The notes beneath the pieces are model-generated. The model did no database searches, had not been told where the DNA came from, and saw nothing but the letters and a program-made list of their open reading frames with translations. Position numbers and translations under genes: made by a program. This document shows positions 34,814 to 43,405 of a stretch of DNA of 64,000 nt, piece by piece. Position 1 is the first letter of the stretch; the number at the start of each line of letters is the position of its first letter. The stretch comes from Candidatus Thiodiazotropha sp. (ex Monitilora ramsayi) (lineage in GTDB: Bacteria > Pseudomonadota > Gammaproteobacteria > Chromatiales > Chromatiaceae). Location: contig JAHXIP010000007.1 of assembly GCA_025655575.1 (NCBI GenBank), positions 1 to 64,000 on the forward strand, written 5' to 3'.

Positions 34814-35331
34814 AGATAGTGTTCCAGGGCAGACTTGAGATTGCCCTGGGCCTCCATGATCATTTCACAGACATCCCGTCCAGCACCTCGTCCGCCGGCA
34901 TTGGGCGTCAGCCAATGGGCATGTTGTTTGACCAGTGGGTGCGCATCGTTGACTGCTATCGCCAGGCCGACACGGCGCATAATAGGCAGATCGACAACGT
35001 CGTCTCCCACATAGGCGACTTGTGAGGCCTGTAGGTCAAGCTTGTTACACAGCGCTTTAAAAGCGGGTAGTTTCTCCAATTTGCCCTGATAGACATGTTC
35101 TACACCCAGGCTCTCCATGCGAATACGCACTACCTCAGATGTACGGCCCGTGATGATGCCGATGATGACGCCACTGTGCTGCAGCATTTTCATACCGTGT
35201 CCGTCGCGGGAGTTAAAGGCCTTGTACTCCTGACCATCATCTCCGAGATAAAGGCTGCCGTCCGTCAGCACACCATCCACATCGAACACCACCAGCTTGA
35301 TCTCTTGCGCCTTATCTTGAATATCTTGCAT
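34810..35331 (-). CDS. kdsC: 3-deoxy-D-manno-octulosonate 8-phosphate phosphatase
   Basis: A 173-residue C0-type HAD phosphatase giving free KDO for LPS inner core. The nucleophile motif is LVVFDVDGVLTDGSLYLG, then FNSRDGHGMKML, GIITGRTSEVVRIRM, and the metal-binding YVGDDVVDLPIMRRVGL. C0-type enzymes work as tetramers because they lack a cap. Between kdsD and lptC in the usual order kdsD-kdsC-lptC-lptA-lptB. Confidence 0.96.
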   Translation of the reverse strand: MQDIQDKAQEIKLVVFDVDGVLTDGSLYLGDDGQEYKAFNSRDGHGMKMLQHSGVIIGIITGRTSEVVRIRMESLGVEHVYQGKLEKLPAFKALCNKLDLQASQVAYVGDDVVDLPIMRRVGLAIAVNDAHPLVKQHAHWLTPNAGGRGAGRDVCEMIMEAQGNLKSALEHYL

Positions 35332-35340
35332 TTGAACCTC

Positions 35341-36339
35341 CTACATCACGCCGGCTCTCAACAGATCGTGCATGTTGAACGCACCGACCAGTTGCTGCTC
35401 CCCATCTACCACCAGCAGGCCGTTTATCTTTTTTTTATCCATCATCTGCAAGGCTTCCGCGGCGAGCATGTTGGGTGGCGCGGTCTTGCAGTTCTTTGTC
35501 ATTACCTCGCATACACAGAGGGTATGAATGTCAACGGGATTATAAAGCGTACGCCGAAGGTCGCCATCGGTATAGAGACCGGCCACACGTCCTTCAGCGT
35601 CAACGACAGCAGTCATGCCGAGTCCTTTTGCGGACATCATTTCCAGGGCGTCGTGCAACGTGGCATTGGTATCGACTACAGGCAGCGCATCCCCGGTATG
35701 CATGATGTCGCTGACATGCAGTAACAGACGTCTGCCCAGGCTGCCGCCCGGATGGGAGAGGGCGAAGTCCTTGGCGGTAAAACCACGGGCCTGCAATAAG
35801 GCCACTGCGAGTGCGTCACCCATCACCAGGGCAGCAGTGGTGCTGCTGGTTGGTGCCAGGCCCAGTGGGCAGGCCTCTTTTTCGACACTGACATCAATGT
35901 GGACTTCTGATTCTCTGGCCAAAGTTGACTGAGGCTTGCCGGTCATGGCGATGAGTGGCACACCTAAACGCTTGAGTAGCGGTAGAATGGTCAGCAGTTC
36001 GTTGGTCTCCCCGGAGTTGGAGAGGGCCAGCACCGCATCCTGCGCAGTAATCATACCCAGGTCTCCATGGCTGGCTTCTCCCGGATGTACAAAGAATGCA
36101 GGACTGCCGGTGCTCGCCAGGGTGGCTGCAATCTTATTCCCGATATGGCCCGATTTGCCCATACCGATGACGACGATTCTGCCCTGGCAATCCAATAGAT
36201 AACGGCAGGCCTGGGCAAAACGCTCATCCAGGCGGTCGAGTAGTGCAGAGATGGCGGTGGCCTCTGTCTCAATAACTGCCCGCCCAAGATCGGTCATCTG
36301 TGAGATTTCCAGCGCGTTGACTTCTGCTTTATGTGTCAT
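35341..36339 (-). CDS. kdsD: arabinose-5-phosphate isomerase (KpsF/GutQ family)
   Basis: A 332-residue enzyme converting ribulose 5-phosphate to arabinose 5-phosphate, the first step to KDO. Residues about 35-185 are the SIS sugar-isomerase domain (IVVIGMGKSGHIGNKIAATL, SHGDLGMITAQDAVLALSNS as adjacent segments), followed by two CBS domains at about residues 205-330 (VVDAEGRVAGLYTDGDLRR). Its substrate ribulose 5-phosphate is also that of Rpe, encoded elsewhere in this window. It ends 9 bp before kdsC. Confidence 0.95.
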   Translation of the reverse strand: MTHKAEVNALEISQMTDLGRAVIETEATAISALLDRLDERFAQACRYLLDCQGRIVVIGMGKSGHIGNKIAATLASTGSPAFFVHPGEASHGDLGMITAQDAVLALSNSGETNELLTILPLLKRLGVPLIAMTGKPQSTLARESEVHIDVSVEKEACPLGLAPTSSTTAALVMGDALAVALLQARGFTAKDFALSHPGGSLGRRLLLHVSDIMHTGDALPVVDTNATLHDALEMMSAKGLGMTAVVDAEGRVAGLYTDGDLRRTLYNPVDIHTLCVCEVMTKNCKTAPPNMLAAEALQMMDKKKINGLLVVDGEQQLVGAFNMHDLLRAGVM

Positions 36340-36378
36340 GATGCCGATGCCATGTTTTTCTTGAAAAAGGTAATTATC

Positions 36379-37347
36379 TTAGGTTCGAACCAGAGAAAAG
36401 AATAACAGAGACTGGTAGCCGATAAATGCACAAAGCAGGATCAGTCCTTCGAGTCGGTTGATACGACCCTGTCTACCGAAACCATACCCCATAAGAAAAA
36501 GGGCGACAGTCAAAGCAATCATGGTGGGCTGGTCCCGGGTCAGTACCTCGGGCAGAAACGGGCCGGGTGCAATGAGACCGGGAAGGCTTAATACCGCTAA
36601 TAAGTTATAGAGATTAGAACCAATGACATTGCCGATGGCGATGTCATGCTCTCCCTTCATTGCGCTCGCAATACTGGCCGCCAGTTCTGGCAGACTGGTA
36701 CCGATAGCCACGATAGTCAGGCCGATGACAACATCGCTGATACCCAGGGCAGTGGCGATATTCGTGGCGCCCCAGACCAGTGTGCGTGAACTGGCGAGCA
36801 GTGCAACCAGTCCCAGCAGCAACCATAAGATTGCCTTGCCTGTGGGGATGTCGTGGGGAATTTCTGCGTCAAATTCACCGGCGATGGGATCAGACTGAGC
36901 GGTTTTTGCCGAGTGGACCATCCAGCTGAGTATGCCGACTAGCAGTAACAATAGAATCGCGCCATCGAGCTGGTCCAGTACCCCATCCCACATCAGGGCC
37001 AGGCTGATAAGGGTGATGGCCAATAGCAACGGATATTCTCTTTTTAATACGCCGGAATGGACTGAAAGGGGAGTGACCATCGCGGTAAAGCCGAGAATCA
37101 AGCCGATATTGGCGATATTGGAGCCAAGCGCGTTACCGATTGCCAGGCCTGGGTTACCGTTGTAGGAGGCAATGCTTGAGACGAGGATCTCCGGTGCAGA
37201 TGTGCCCAGGCCAACGATTGTCAGGCCAATCATCATGGGTGAGACACCCAGGTTGTTGGCCAGGGCGGCGGCACCGCTGATGAATCGGTCTGCGCCCCAG
37301 ACCAATACGGCGAGTCCAACAAGGATGGCAAGGCTGTTTAGTAACAT
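36379..37347 (-). CDS. calcium/sodium antiporter (YrbG family)
   Basis: A 322-residue membrane protein of the Ca2+:cation antiporter superfamily with about ten membrane helices in two inverted halves. The two alpha repeats are visible: GLTIVGLGTSAPEILVSS with GNALGSNIANIGLI, and GLTIVAIGTSLPELAASI with GNVIGSNLYNLLAV. The hydrophilic linker around residues 145-170 is short, so it is the bacterial YrbG type. It is the first gene of the kds-lpt-rpoN cluster, as in E. coli. Confidence 0.95.
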   Translation of the reverse strand: MLLNSLAILVGLAVLVWGADRFISGAAALANNLGVSPMMIGLTIVGLGTSAPEILVSSIASYNGNPGLAIGNALGSNIANIGLILGFTAMVTPLSVHSGVLKREYPLLLAITLISLALMWDGVLDQLDGAILLLLLVGILSWMVHSAKTAQSDPIAGEFDAEIPHDIPTGKAILWLLLGLVALLASSRTLVWGATNIATALGISDVVIGLTIVAIGTSLPELAASIASAMKGEHDIAIGNVIGSNLYNLLAVLSLPGLIAPGPFLPEVLTRDQPTMIALTVALFLMGYGFGRQGRINRLEGLILLCAFIGYQSLLFFSLVRT

Positions 37348-37714
37348 CGGAACAACAACTATTGAGTATCTGGGTAGTTAATCTTGATCTGCCTGTCTGA
37401 TGGGAGCCGAATAAACGATTCAGCACCTGTATTTTTCTATTTCAACCAGCAGCAGCAGATTATAGGCAGGAGGATAATATCAGATTGAGTGACAGATGTA
37501 GGGTTGACAAAACCATCAGAATATTAGAGTATACAAACATACTGATTCGTTAATCGTAACAGTATTCCTCCTTTGGTGGTTATCTTAAGCGCGGCCTCCC
37601 CGGCTGCGCTTTTTTTTGTCTGCGATTTGATAGGGCCTTGTGTCTAAACTAAGGATCATGTAAGATCCGCCGTCTTTTTCGAGACATGACAGTTCCCCAT
37701 CGGAGCGGCATTAA
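37348..37714. other. 367-bp region ahead of rplM
   Basis: It contains the divergent starts of the antiporter gene and rplM. A TTGACA hexamer occurs at 37504-37509, with an imperfect TAGAGT (37525-37530) or a distant TATACA as possible -10 elements. About 80 bp further is a clear intrinsic-terminator-like hairpin (37587-37617), and another 97 bp lead to the rplM ATG. No ORF was recognised. Confidence 0.5.
37587..37617 (+). terminator. hairpin with T-run upstream of rplM (attenuator or small-RNA end)
   Basis: AAGCGC (37587-37592), inner GGCC/GGC pairing, GCGCTT (37606-37611), then a run of eight T. It faces the + strand, ahead of rplM and after a TTGACA element. It could end a short RNA or act as an attenuator of the ribosomal operon. 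Confidence 0.7.
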
Positions 37715-38143
37715 ATGACTACTGTAAGTGCAAAACCGGCAGAGGTACGCCGTAATTGGTACCTCGTGGACGCCACAGATAAGACCTTGGGTCGTCTGTC
37801 CACTGAAATCGCTCGTCGCCTGCGCGGCAAGCACAAGCCGGAATACACCCCCCATGTGGATACCGGGGACTACATCGTTGTTGTGAATGCCGAAAAGATC
37901 CGTGTCACGGGTAATAAATTGGCAGACAAGATGTACCATCACCATACCGGTTATATCGGTAACCTGAAGTCCATTAGTTTGGGTAAGCTGCTGCAGAAGG
38001 CGCCAGAGCAGGCAATCCAGCATGCGGTCAAGGGGATGATGCCGAAGAATTCGCTGGGACGTGCCATGTTTAAGAAACTGCGCGTCTTCGCCGGTAACGA
38101 ACACACCCATCAAGCTCAGCAGCCAGAGCCGCTGGACATCTGA
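37715..38143 (+). CDS. rplM: 50S ribosomal protein L13
   Basis: A 142-residue L13. It opens with [20 protein letters not shown] and has the signature segment [20 protein letters not shown] followed by [17 protein letters not shown]. It is an early-assembling protein of the large subunit. It is followed by rpsI after 22 bp, the universal pairing. A terminator-like hairpin with T-run lies upstream; in E. coli L13 represses its own operon through the mRNA leader, so control in this leader is plausible. Confidence 0.98.
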   Translation: MTTVSAKPAEVRRNWYLVDATDKTLGRLSTEIARRLRGKHKPEYTPHVDTGDYIVVVNAEKIRVTGNKLADKMYHHHTGYIGNLKSISLGKLLQKAPEQAIQHAVKGMMPKNSLGRAMFKKLRVFAGNEHTHQAQQPEPLDI

Positions 38144-38165
38144 TAGAACAAACCAGGTTAAGAAC

Positions 38166-38555
38166 ATGGCAGATATGCACAACACAACCGGTCGCCGTAA
38201 AAGTTCAACTGCGCGCGTCTTCCTCACAGCCGGTAGCGGTAACATCGTGGTGAACAATAAACCGCTGGACGAATATTTCGGCCGCGAGACGGCGCGTATG
38301 GTCGTACGTCAGGCACTGGATGTCACCGAAATGGGTGATAAGGTCGACGTTAAGGTGACCGTGAACGGTGGCGGTACAACCGGACAGGCTGGCGCCATTC
38401 GTCACGGCATTGCCCGCGCACTGGATGCTTTCGACAATGGTCTGCATGGCACCCTGCGTAAGGCAGGCTATCTGACTCGTGACGCACGTGCCGTCGAGCG
38501 TAAGAAAGTCGGCCTGCACAAAGCTCGCAAGCGTCCCCAGTTCTCCAAGCGTTAA
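38166..38555 (+). CDS. rpsI: 30S ribosomal protein S9
   Basis: A 129-residue S9 with the [14 protein letters not shown] start, [20 protein letters not shown] middle and the basic [14 protein letters not shown] tail that reaches the P-site tRNA. The ATG at 38166 is chosen; the frame is open earlier inside rplM. It is co-transcribed with rplM. The tRNA-Gln gene begins 33 bp after its stop codon. Confidence 0.98.
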   Translation: MADMHNTTGRRKSSTARVFLTAGSGNIVVNNKPLDEYFGRETARMVVRQALDVTEMGDKVDVKVTVNGGGTTGQAGAIRHGIARALDAFDNGLHGTLRKAGYLTRDARAVERKKVGLHKARKRPQFSKR

Positions 38556-38588
38556 GACTGACCCGGCGCATTGCGCCAGGCCTGCAAC

Positions 38589-38662
38589 TGGGGATTCGTC
38601 TAACGGCAGGACAGCGGACTCTGACTCCGTATGTGGAGGTTCGAATCCTCCATCCCCAGCCA
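38589..38662 (+). tRNA. tRNA-Gln (anticodon CTG)
   Basis: The 74-nt sequence starts with TGGGGATTCGTC and ends with the encoded CCA. The 7-bp acceptor stem (TGGGGAT with ATCCCCA), anticodon stem GCGGA/TCCGT with loop CTCTGAC (anticodon CTG), and T-arm GGAGG-TTCGAAT-CCTCC are all present. The first-base U and the overall pattern match bacterial tRNA-Gln. It is followed by a terminator. Its 3' part is repeated 177 bp downstream. Confidence 0.95.
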
Positions 38663-38699
38663 ACAGAACACAGAACCCGCCATGTGCGGGTTTTTTGTT
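38644..38699 (+). repeat. 56-bp direct repeat, copy 1 (tRNA-Gln 3' end plus terminator)
   Basis: It begins AATCCTCCATCCCCAGCCAA inside the tRNA T-arm and runs through the terminator to TTTTTTGTT. It is identical base for base to 38821-38876. Confidence 0.92.
38674..38696 (+). terminator. intrinsic terminator after tRNA-Gln
   Basis: AACCCGC (38674-38680), loop CATGT, GCGGGTT (38686-38692), with T-run to 38696. Confidence 0.9.
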
Positions 38700-39019
38700 G
38701 TGCTTGAGGCGGAGCCAGAGGGATGGAGGTGAGAAGCTCCACCGAGGTTCGACGACGGCGCACAGCGACGGCGAACGGCAGCATGCCGGCCCCGCAGGGG
38801 TGAGGCCCGGTGGGCCGAATAATCCTCCATCCCCAGCCAACAGAACACAGAACCCGCCATGTGCGGGTTTTTTGTTATCCAGTGTTTGTTCTTGTCGGAG
38901 GATGTTGAGGGTTTTTGTGAGAAACGCCGAATTCTAACTAGAGTAAGAATTTCCCGTATAGCAGGGAATGGCTGGAAACGAATATCTTGCGATTAAGTCG
39001 CCAGGAAATACACTGAGTT
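38700..39019. other. non-coding stretch after tRNA-Gln
   Basis: The 121 bp between the two 56-bp repeats is GC-rich and contains short inverted segments (GGCCCGGTGGGCC, CCGGCCCCGCAGGGG) but no recognised RNA or ORF. After the second repeat (38877-39019) the sequence becomes AT-rich with nothing recognised before the heptamer repeat. Confidence 0.5.
38821..38876 (+). repeat. 56-bp direct repeat, copy 2 (tRNA tail remnant with terminator)
   Basis: An exact copy of 38644-38699, including the last bases of a tRNA T-arm, acceptor strand, CCA and terminator, but without the rest of a tRNA. It is a second potential terminator. Confidence 0.92.
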
Positions 39020-39100
39020 ACTCAAAACTCAAAACTCAAAACTCAAAACTCAAAACTCAAAACTCAAAACTCAAAACTCAAAACTCAAAACTCAAAACTC
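39020..39100. repeat. heptamer tandem repeat (ACTCAAA, about 11.6 copies)
   Basis: Perfect repeats of ACTCAAA cover 39020-39100. They begin shortly after the tRNA region and end 6 bp from the glgP stop codon. The copy number is likely to vary by slippage. Confidence 0.95.
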
Positions 39101-39106
39101 CCTCAG

Positions 39107-41584
39107 TCATCTCGGCACCGGTGCAACGTTCCACACCTTCTGTGCATATTCCTGAATCGTGCGGTCACTGGAAAAATAGCCCATACGGGCTGTGTTGAGG
39201 ATGGCCATGCGGTTCCATTCGTCAGGCGTACGGTATGCCTTATCCGCCTGATCGCTGATGTCCAGATAGGATTGGAAATCGGCCAGTACTTTGAAGTGGT
39301 CGGCATTGAGCAGATTGTCAGTGATTGTGCGATAACGATCCGGCTCCTCCGGTGAGAAGTAACCATTGGCGATCATGTCGATGACCCGTCGCAGACAGGT
39401 GTTTGTCTCATAATGGTTTCGAGGGTTGTAGCCCTGGATGTGAAGTCTCTCGATGTCTTTGGTGGTGTGTCCGAAGATGAAGATATTATCGCTACCAATA
39501 TGCTGCTGCATCTCCACATTCGCACCGTCCATAGTCCCCATGGTGAGCGCACCGTTCAGCGCCAGTTTCATATTCCCGGTGCCTGACGCTTCCATGCCGG
39601 CAGTCGAGATCTGTTGTGACAGTTCAGCAGCTGGGATGATATCCGAAGCAGTGGTTACGTCGTAATTAGGTATGAAGATGATTTTTAGTCGGTCGCTGAC
39701 CGCCGGGTCATTGTCGATAACGTCTGCCACGTCGTTGATCAGTCGAATGATTTGTTTGGCTAGTGTGTAACCCGGTGCCGCTTTGCCACCAAAGATAATC
39801 GTGCGGGGTACGAATTTTTTTGCATCGGTATCAGTCAGACGATTGTAGAGAGCAATGGTCCGTAACAGGTTGAGCAACTGGCGTTTGTATTCATGGATGC
39901 GTTTAACCTGAACATCAAACAAAGTGTGAGGGTCGATCTCTCGTTTGAGATAGTAGCTTATCTGTGTGGCGAGCTTTTTTTTGTTAGCCAGTTTGATGGC
40001 AGCAAAGCGTTCTCTGAAATGCGCATCTTCGGCCAGCGGCTCCAGTTGTTTGAGTTGATCCAGATCTTTGATCCAGTCTGATCCAATGGCTTCACAGATT
40101 AGCTTAGAGAGTCCCTTGTTCGAGAGGTAGAGCCAGCGGCGTGGTGTGATGCCGTTGGTGACGTTCACGATCTTGTTGGGATAGTAACGGTTGAAATCCT
40201 TAAAGGTGTATTTGCGCAGCAATTCACTGTGTAGCGCCGAGACACCGTTCACGCGATGACTGCCGACAATAGCCAGATGGGCCATGCGGATTCGTCGCTC
40301 TCCCCCATCATCAATGATCGAGAGGCGATGTAAGAGATCCATATCTCCTGGGTTGAGATGGCCCAGCATCAACAAAAAGCGGCGATTGATTTCGTAGATC
40401 AATTGTAGATGACGAGGTAGCAGCTGTTCGAGAATATGAACAGGCCAGGTCTCCAGCGCCTCAGGTAACAGGGTGTGGTTTGTGTAGGAGAAGACCCGTG
40501 TGGTGATGTCCCAGGCGGGCTGCCACTCGAGGTGGTGCTTGTCCATCAACAGTCTCATCAATTCCGGGATGGCGATGGCCGGATGAGTGTCGTTGAGCTG
40601 GATGGCGACTTTTTCCGGTAGCTCACGCAGATCGTCATGATCGATAAAAAAGCGTCGCAGGATATCTTTCAGAGAAGCGCTGACGAAAAAATACTGCTGC
40701 TTCAGACGCAACAGTTTGTTCATGGTCGAAGTGTCGTTGGGATAGAGTACCTTGGAGATATTTTCTGAATGCGTTTTACCAACCACGGCCTCTGTATATT
40801 CGCCAAGGTTGAAGCAGTTGAGGTCGAAGTCCTCGTAGGCCTTTGCGCTCCATAGCCGAAGGTTGTTGACGGTGTCGTTGTGAAAGCCGGGAATGGGGGT
40901 GTCGTAGGCCTGTGCCATGACCACGTCTCCCTCGATCCAGTCAAAGTGGCGGCGTCCTGTCTGGTCCTGATACTCCATGACGCGCCCGCCAAACCGAATA
41001 CGGTAGGAGACCTCCGGGCGGGGGAACTCCCAGGGGTTACCGTGGGCCAGCCAGTTTTCCGGTAGCTCCACCTGCTGTCCGTCCTCGATCTTCTGCCGGA
41101 ACATGCCGTATTCGAAGCGAATGCCATAGCCGTAGCCGGGTATATTGAGAGTCGCCATGGAATCAAGAAAACAGGCAGCGAGTCTGCCGAGGCCGCCATT
41201 GCCCAAGGCGGCATCGTGTTCAAGACTGCGTAGCCGTTCCAGTTCTATACCGAGTTTGTGCAGTGCTTCGGTACAGGCGTCGAAGATGTCCATGTTGAGC
41301 AGACTGTTAACCAGGCTACGACCGATAAGGAACTCCATCGACAGGTAATAAACACGCTTTGCATCGTGTTTATAGTAGCTGCGTTGGGTCTCCATCCAAC
41401 GCTCGATCAGGCGATCCCTTACCACATGGCTGAAGGCCATCATCCAGTCGTGTTCTGTGGCAGTCAGGGGATCTTTACCGATGGTATAAACCAGATGATT
41501 GGATACAGAGCGCTGAATGGCCTTGGTGTCTGAGCCCAGGTAGTCGTACTTAAATGCGCTCTGTGGGTCTTTGCTCATAAGCAT
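39107..41584 (-). CDS. glgP: glycogen/starch/alpha-glucan phosphorylase
   Basis: An 825-residue phosphorylase releasing glucose 1-phosphate from glycogen or maltodextrin. The pyridoxal-phosphate Lys is K673 in EASGTGNMKLALNGALTMGT. Other family segments are YYLSMEFLIGRSL, ALGNGGLGRLAACFLDSMA, VAIQLNDTHPAIAIPELMR and VQVKRIHEYKRQLLN. The length matches GlgP/MalP. No other glycogen gene is nearby. The start may be MLMSKDP (41584) or the MSKDP two codons later. Its 3' end almost touches a heptamer tandem repeat. Confidence 0.96.
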   Translation of the reverse strand: MLMSKDPQSAFKYDYLGSDTKAIQRSVSNHLVYTIGKDPLTATEHDWMMAFSHVVRDRLIERWMETQRSYYKHDAKRVYYLSMEFLIGRSLVNSLLNMDIFDACTEALHKLGIELERLRSLEHDAALGNGGLGRLAACFLDSMATLNIPGYGYGIRFEYGMFRQKIEDGQQVELPENWLAHGNPWEFPRPEVSYRIRFGGRVMEYQDQTGRRHFDWIEGDVVMAQAYDTPIPGFHNDTVNNLRLWSAKAYEDFDLNCFNLGEYTEAVVGKTHSENISKVLYPNDTSTMNKLLRLKQQYFFVSASLKDILRRFFIDHDDLRELPEKVAIQLNDTHPAIAIPELMRLLMDKHHLEWQPAWDITTRVFSYTNHTLLPEALETWPVHILEQLLPRHLQLIYEINRRFLLMLGHLNPGDMDLLHRLSIIDDGGERRIRMAHLAIVGSHRVNGVSALHSELLRKYTFKDFNRYYPNKIVNVTNGITPRRWLYLSNKGLSKLICEAIGSDWIKDLDQLKQLEPLAEDAHFRERFAAIKLANKKKLATQISYYLKREIDPHTLFDVQVKRIHEYKRQLLNLLRTIALYNRLTDTDAKKFVPRTIIFGGKAAPGYTLAKQIIRLINDVADVIDNDPAVSDRLKIIFIPNYDVTTASDIIPAAELSQQISTAGMEASGTGNMKLALNGALTMGTMDGANVEMQQHIGSDNIFIFGHTTKDIERLHIQGYNPRNHYETNTCLRRVIDMIANGYFSPEEPDRYRTITDNLLNADHFKVLADFQSYLDISDQADKAYRTPDEWNRMAILNTARMGYFSSDRTIQEYAQKVWNVAPVPR

Positions 41585-41647
41585 GCTTCATCTTTTCGGC
41601 GTCGAATGTCTCTATCAGGTAGCCGGGATTTTCAGGTGGCGTCCCCT

Positions 41648-42115
41648 TTAATTGGTAGCACTATTCCAGCGCACTGCCAAGACAGGTAATCGTTTCAATA
41701 GGGGGAAGGAGAGAGGATATAAAATCAGCCCCAGGCCATCGGCGGCCAGATCCCACAACGAGAAATTGCGGTAGGGGAGGTAGTACTGGACCAGTTCTAT
41801 GAACAGGCCATATGCCAATAGCGGCAATAGTTTTCGCGGCCCCCAATGGTGCCTTGGCCAGGCAAAATCGAGTAGAAAGGCCAGGCAGAGAAATGCAGCC
41901 GCATGTCCGAATTTGTCATTTATGTCTGCGACGGGTGTCTCTTCAAGCTGGCCGAATGAGAGATAACCGACCAACACCAGTGTGAGAGCGAAAGCGATCC
42001 GAAAGAGGCCGCTATGGGGTATATTGTTCAGTGCTGGCGGTGGATGGTTCAGTGCTGCTGTTCCCTGGCAATGGCACGATAGGCAATATCGGAACGAAAA
42101 TAGACTTTTTCCCAA
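41648..42115 (-). CDS. VanZ-like small membrane protein
   Basis: About 155 residues with four hydrophobic segments. The pattern DKFGHAAAFLCLAFLLDFAW, LLPLLAYGLFIELVQYYLPY and FSLWDLAADGLGLILY matches VanZ-like proteins, a family of unknown membrane function named from teicoplanin resistance. The reading frame starts 67 bp inside the purD 3' end, and no better internal start is obvious, so the N-terminus is uncertain. It is downstream of purD on the same strand, and probably expressed from the purHD transcript. Confidence 0.72.
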   Translation of the reverse strand: MGKSLFSFRYCLSCHCQGTAALNHPPPALNNIPHSGLFRIAFALTLVLVGYLSFGQLEETPVADINDKFGHAAAFLCLAFLLDFAWPRHHWGPRKLLPLLAYGLFIELVQYYLPYRNFSLWDLAADGLGLILYPLSFPLLKRLPVLAVRWNSATN

Positions 42116-43338
42116 TGGATGGAGCGGGTCAATTCGTAAGCGCGTTGCTGGGCCTGGGTCACCGTGTCGCCCAGTGCTGTTGCACAGAGAACACGACCGC
42201 CGGCAGTGACGATTTGGTCGTTGAGCAGAGCTGTGCCGGCATGAAACACCTTGGCATCATCGCTCTCCGGCTCTGGCAGGCCGCTGATTGGCAGATCTTT
42301 TTGATAGGGGCCTGGATAGCCGCCTGCGGCCAGAACGACTCCTACTGAGGCTCGGGGGTCCCATTCGGTGGTCTCTGTGTCGAGGCGCTGTTCCAGCGCG
42401 GCAAGGCAGTGAGTCACCAAATCAGAACGCATGCGTAGCATGATCGGTTGGGTCTCGGGATCACCGAAGCGGCAGTTATATTCGATGACTTTCGGTGTGC
42501 CATCTGCGGTGATCATGAGGCCGGCATAGAGAAAGCCGGTATAGGGGCGGCCCTCATCAGCCATGCCCTTGACTGTGGGCAGGATCACTTGCTCCATGAT
42601 GCGCTGGTGAATCTCGTCTGTCACCACAGGCGCGGGAGAGTATGCACCCATACCACCGGTGTTGAGACCGGTATCGCCGTCTCCCATCCGTTTGTGGTCC
42701 TGGCTGGTAGCCATGGGCAGGACATGCTTACCATCAGCCATGACGATGAAGCTTGCCTCTTCTCCTTCCAGATACTCCTCGATGACCACTTGGTGACCGG
42801 CTTCACCGAAGGCATTGCCGGCCAGCATGTCTCTGACGGCCTGTTCAGCTGTCTCCAGGTCCATGGCGACGATGACCCCTTTGCCTGCGGCCAGACCATC
42901 GGCCTTGACCACGATGGGTGCGCCGGTCTCCTGCAGATAGGCGAGGGCAGAATCTGTATCGGTGAAGGCCTGGTAGTCGGCGGTAGGAATATGATGGCGG
43001 GCGAGGAAATCCTTGGTAAAGGACTTGGAGCCTTCCAGCTGGGCTGCTTCTCGACCGGGTCCAAAGCAGCGTAGGCCGGCTGCTGTAAAAGCGTCGACGA
43101 TGCCTATGACCAACGGCGCCTCAGGCCCCACAATGGTGAGGCCGATATCATTGGCTTTGGCGAAATCGATCAGCTCATCAATCGCATTGACATCGATCTC
43201 TACATTTTCCAATCGTGCCTCCAATGCGGTACCGGCATTGCCTGGTGCAACATAGACCTTATCGGCCAGAGAGGATTGTGCGGCCTTCCAGGCCAGGGCG
43301 TGTTCGCGGCCGCCCGCGCCAATGACGAGTATGTTCAT
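42049..43338 (-). CDS. purD: phosphoribosylamine-glycine ligase
   Basis: A 429-residue ATP-grasp enzyme making glycinamide ribonucleotide in purine synthesis. It opens with MNILVIGAGGREHALAWK. The ATP-grasp core shows PIVVKADGLAAGKGVIVA and EEASFIVMADGKHVLP; the signature RFGDPETQPIMLRM is present. It follows purH on the same strand after a 193-bp gap holding a repeat related to the GxxExxY element ends, so the purHD operon was also a target. Confidence 0.97.
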   Translation of the reverse strand: MNILVIGAGGREHALAWKAAQSSLADKVYVAPGNAGTALEARLENVEIDVNAIDELIDFAKANDIGLTIVGPEAPLVIGIVDAFTAAGLRCFGPGREAAQLEGSKSFTKDFLARHHIPTADYQAFTDTDSALAYLQETGAPIVVKADGLAAGKGVIVAMDLETAEQAVRDMLAGNAFGEAGHQVVIEEYLEGEEASFIVMADGKHVLPMATSQDHKRMGDGDTGLNTGGMGAYSPAPVVTDEIHQRIMEQVILPTVKGMADEGRPYTGFLYAGLMITADGTPKVIEYNCRFGDPETQPIMLRMRSDLVTHCLAALEQRLDTETTEWDPRASVGVVLAAGGYPGPYQKDLPISGLPEPESDDAKVFHAGTALLNDQIVTAGGRVLCATALGDTVTQAQQRAYELTRSIHWEKVYFRSDIAYRAIAREQQH

Positions 43339-43405
43339 GATTTTTTTACTGGTTGTACCTGACTGCGAAATGGATTGATTGAGTCTCGACCTGGGGTCGG
43401 TGAAA

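Noticed and set aside
38479..38937. 152-codon plus-strand frame crossing rpsI, tRNA-Gln and both 56-bp repeats
   Set aside because: It translates the tRNA itself (SNGRTADSDSVCGGSNPP), a well-known spurious tRNA-derived ORF.
39020..39100. CRISPR-like array
   Set aside because: The units are 7 bp, contiguous and without spacers; no cas genes nearby.
38968..39198. 76-codon frame containing repeated KLKTQNS units
   Set aside because: It is only the translation of the ACTCAAA tandem repeat and runs into antisense glgP.
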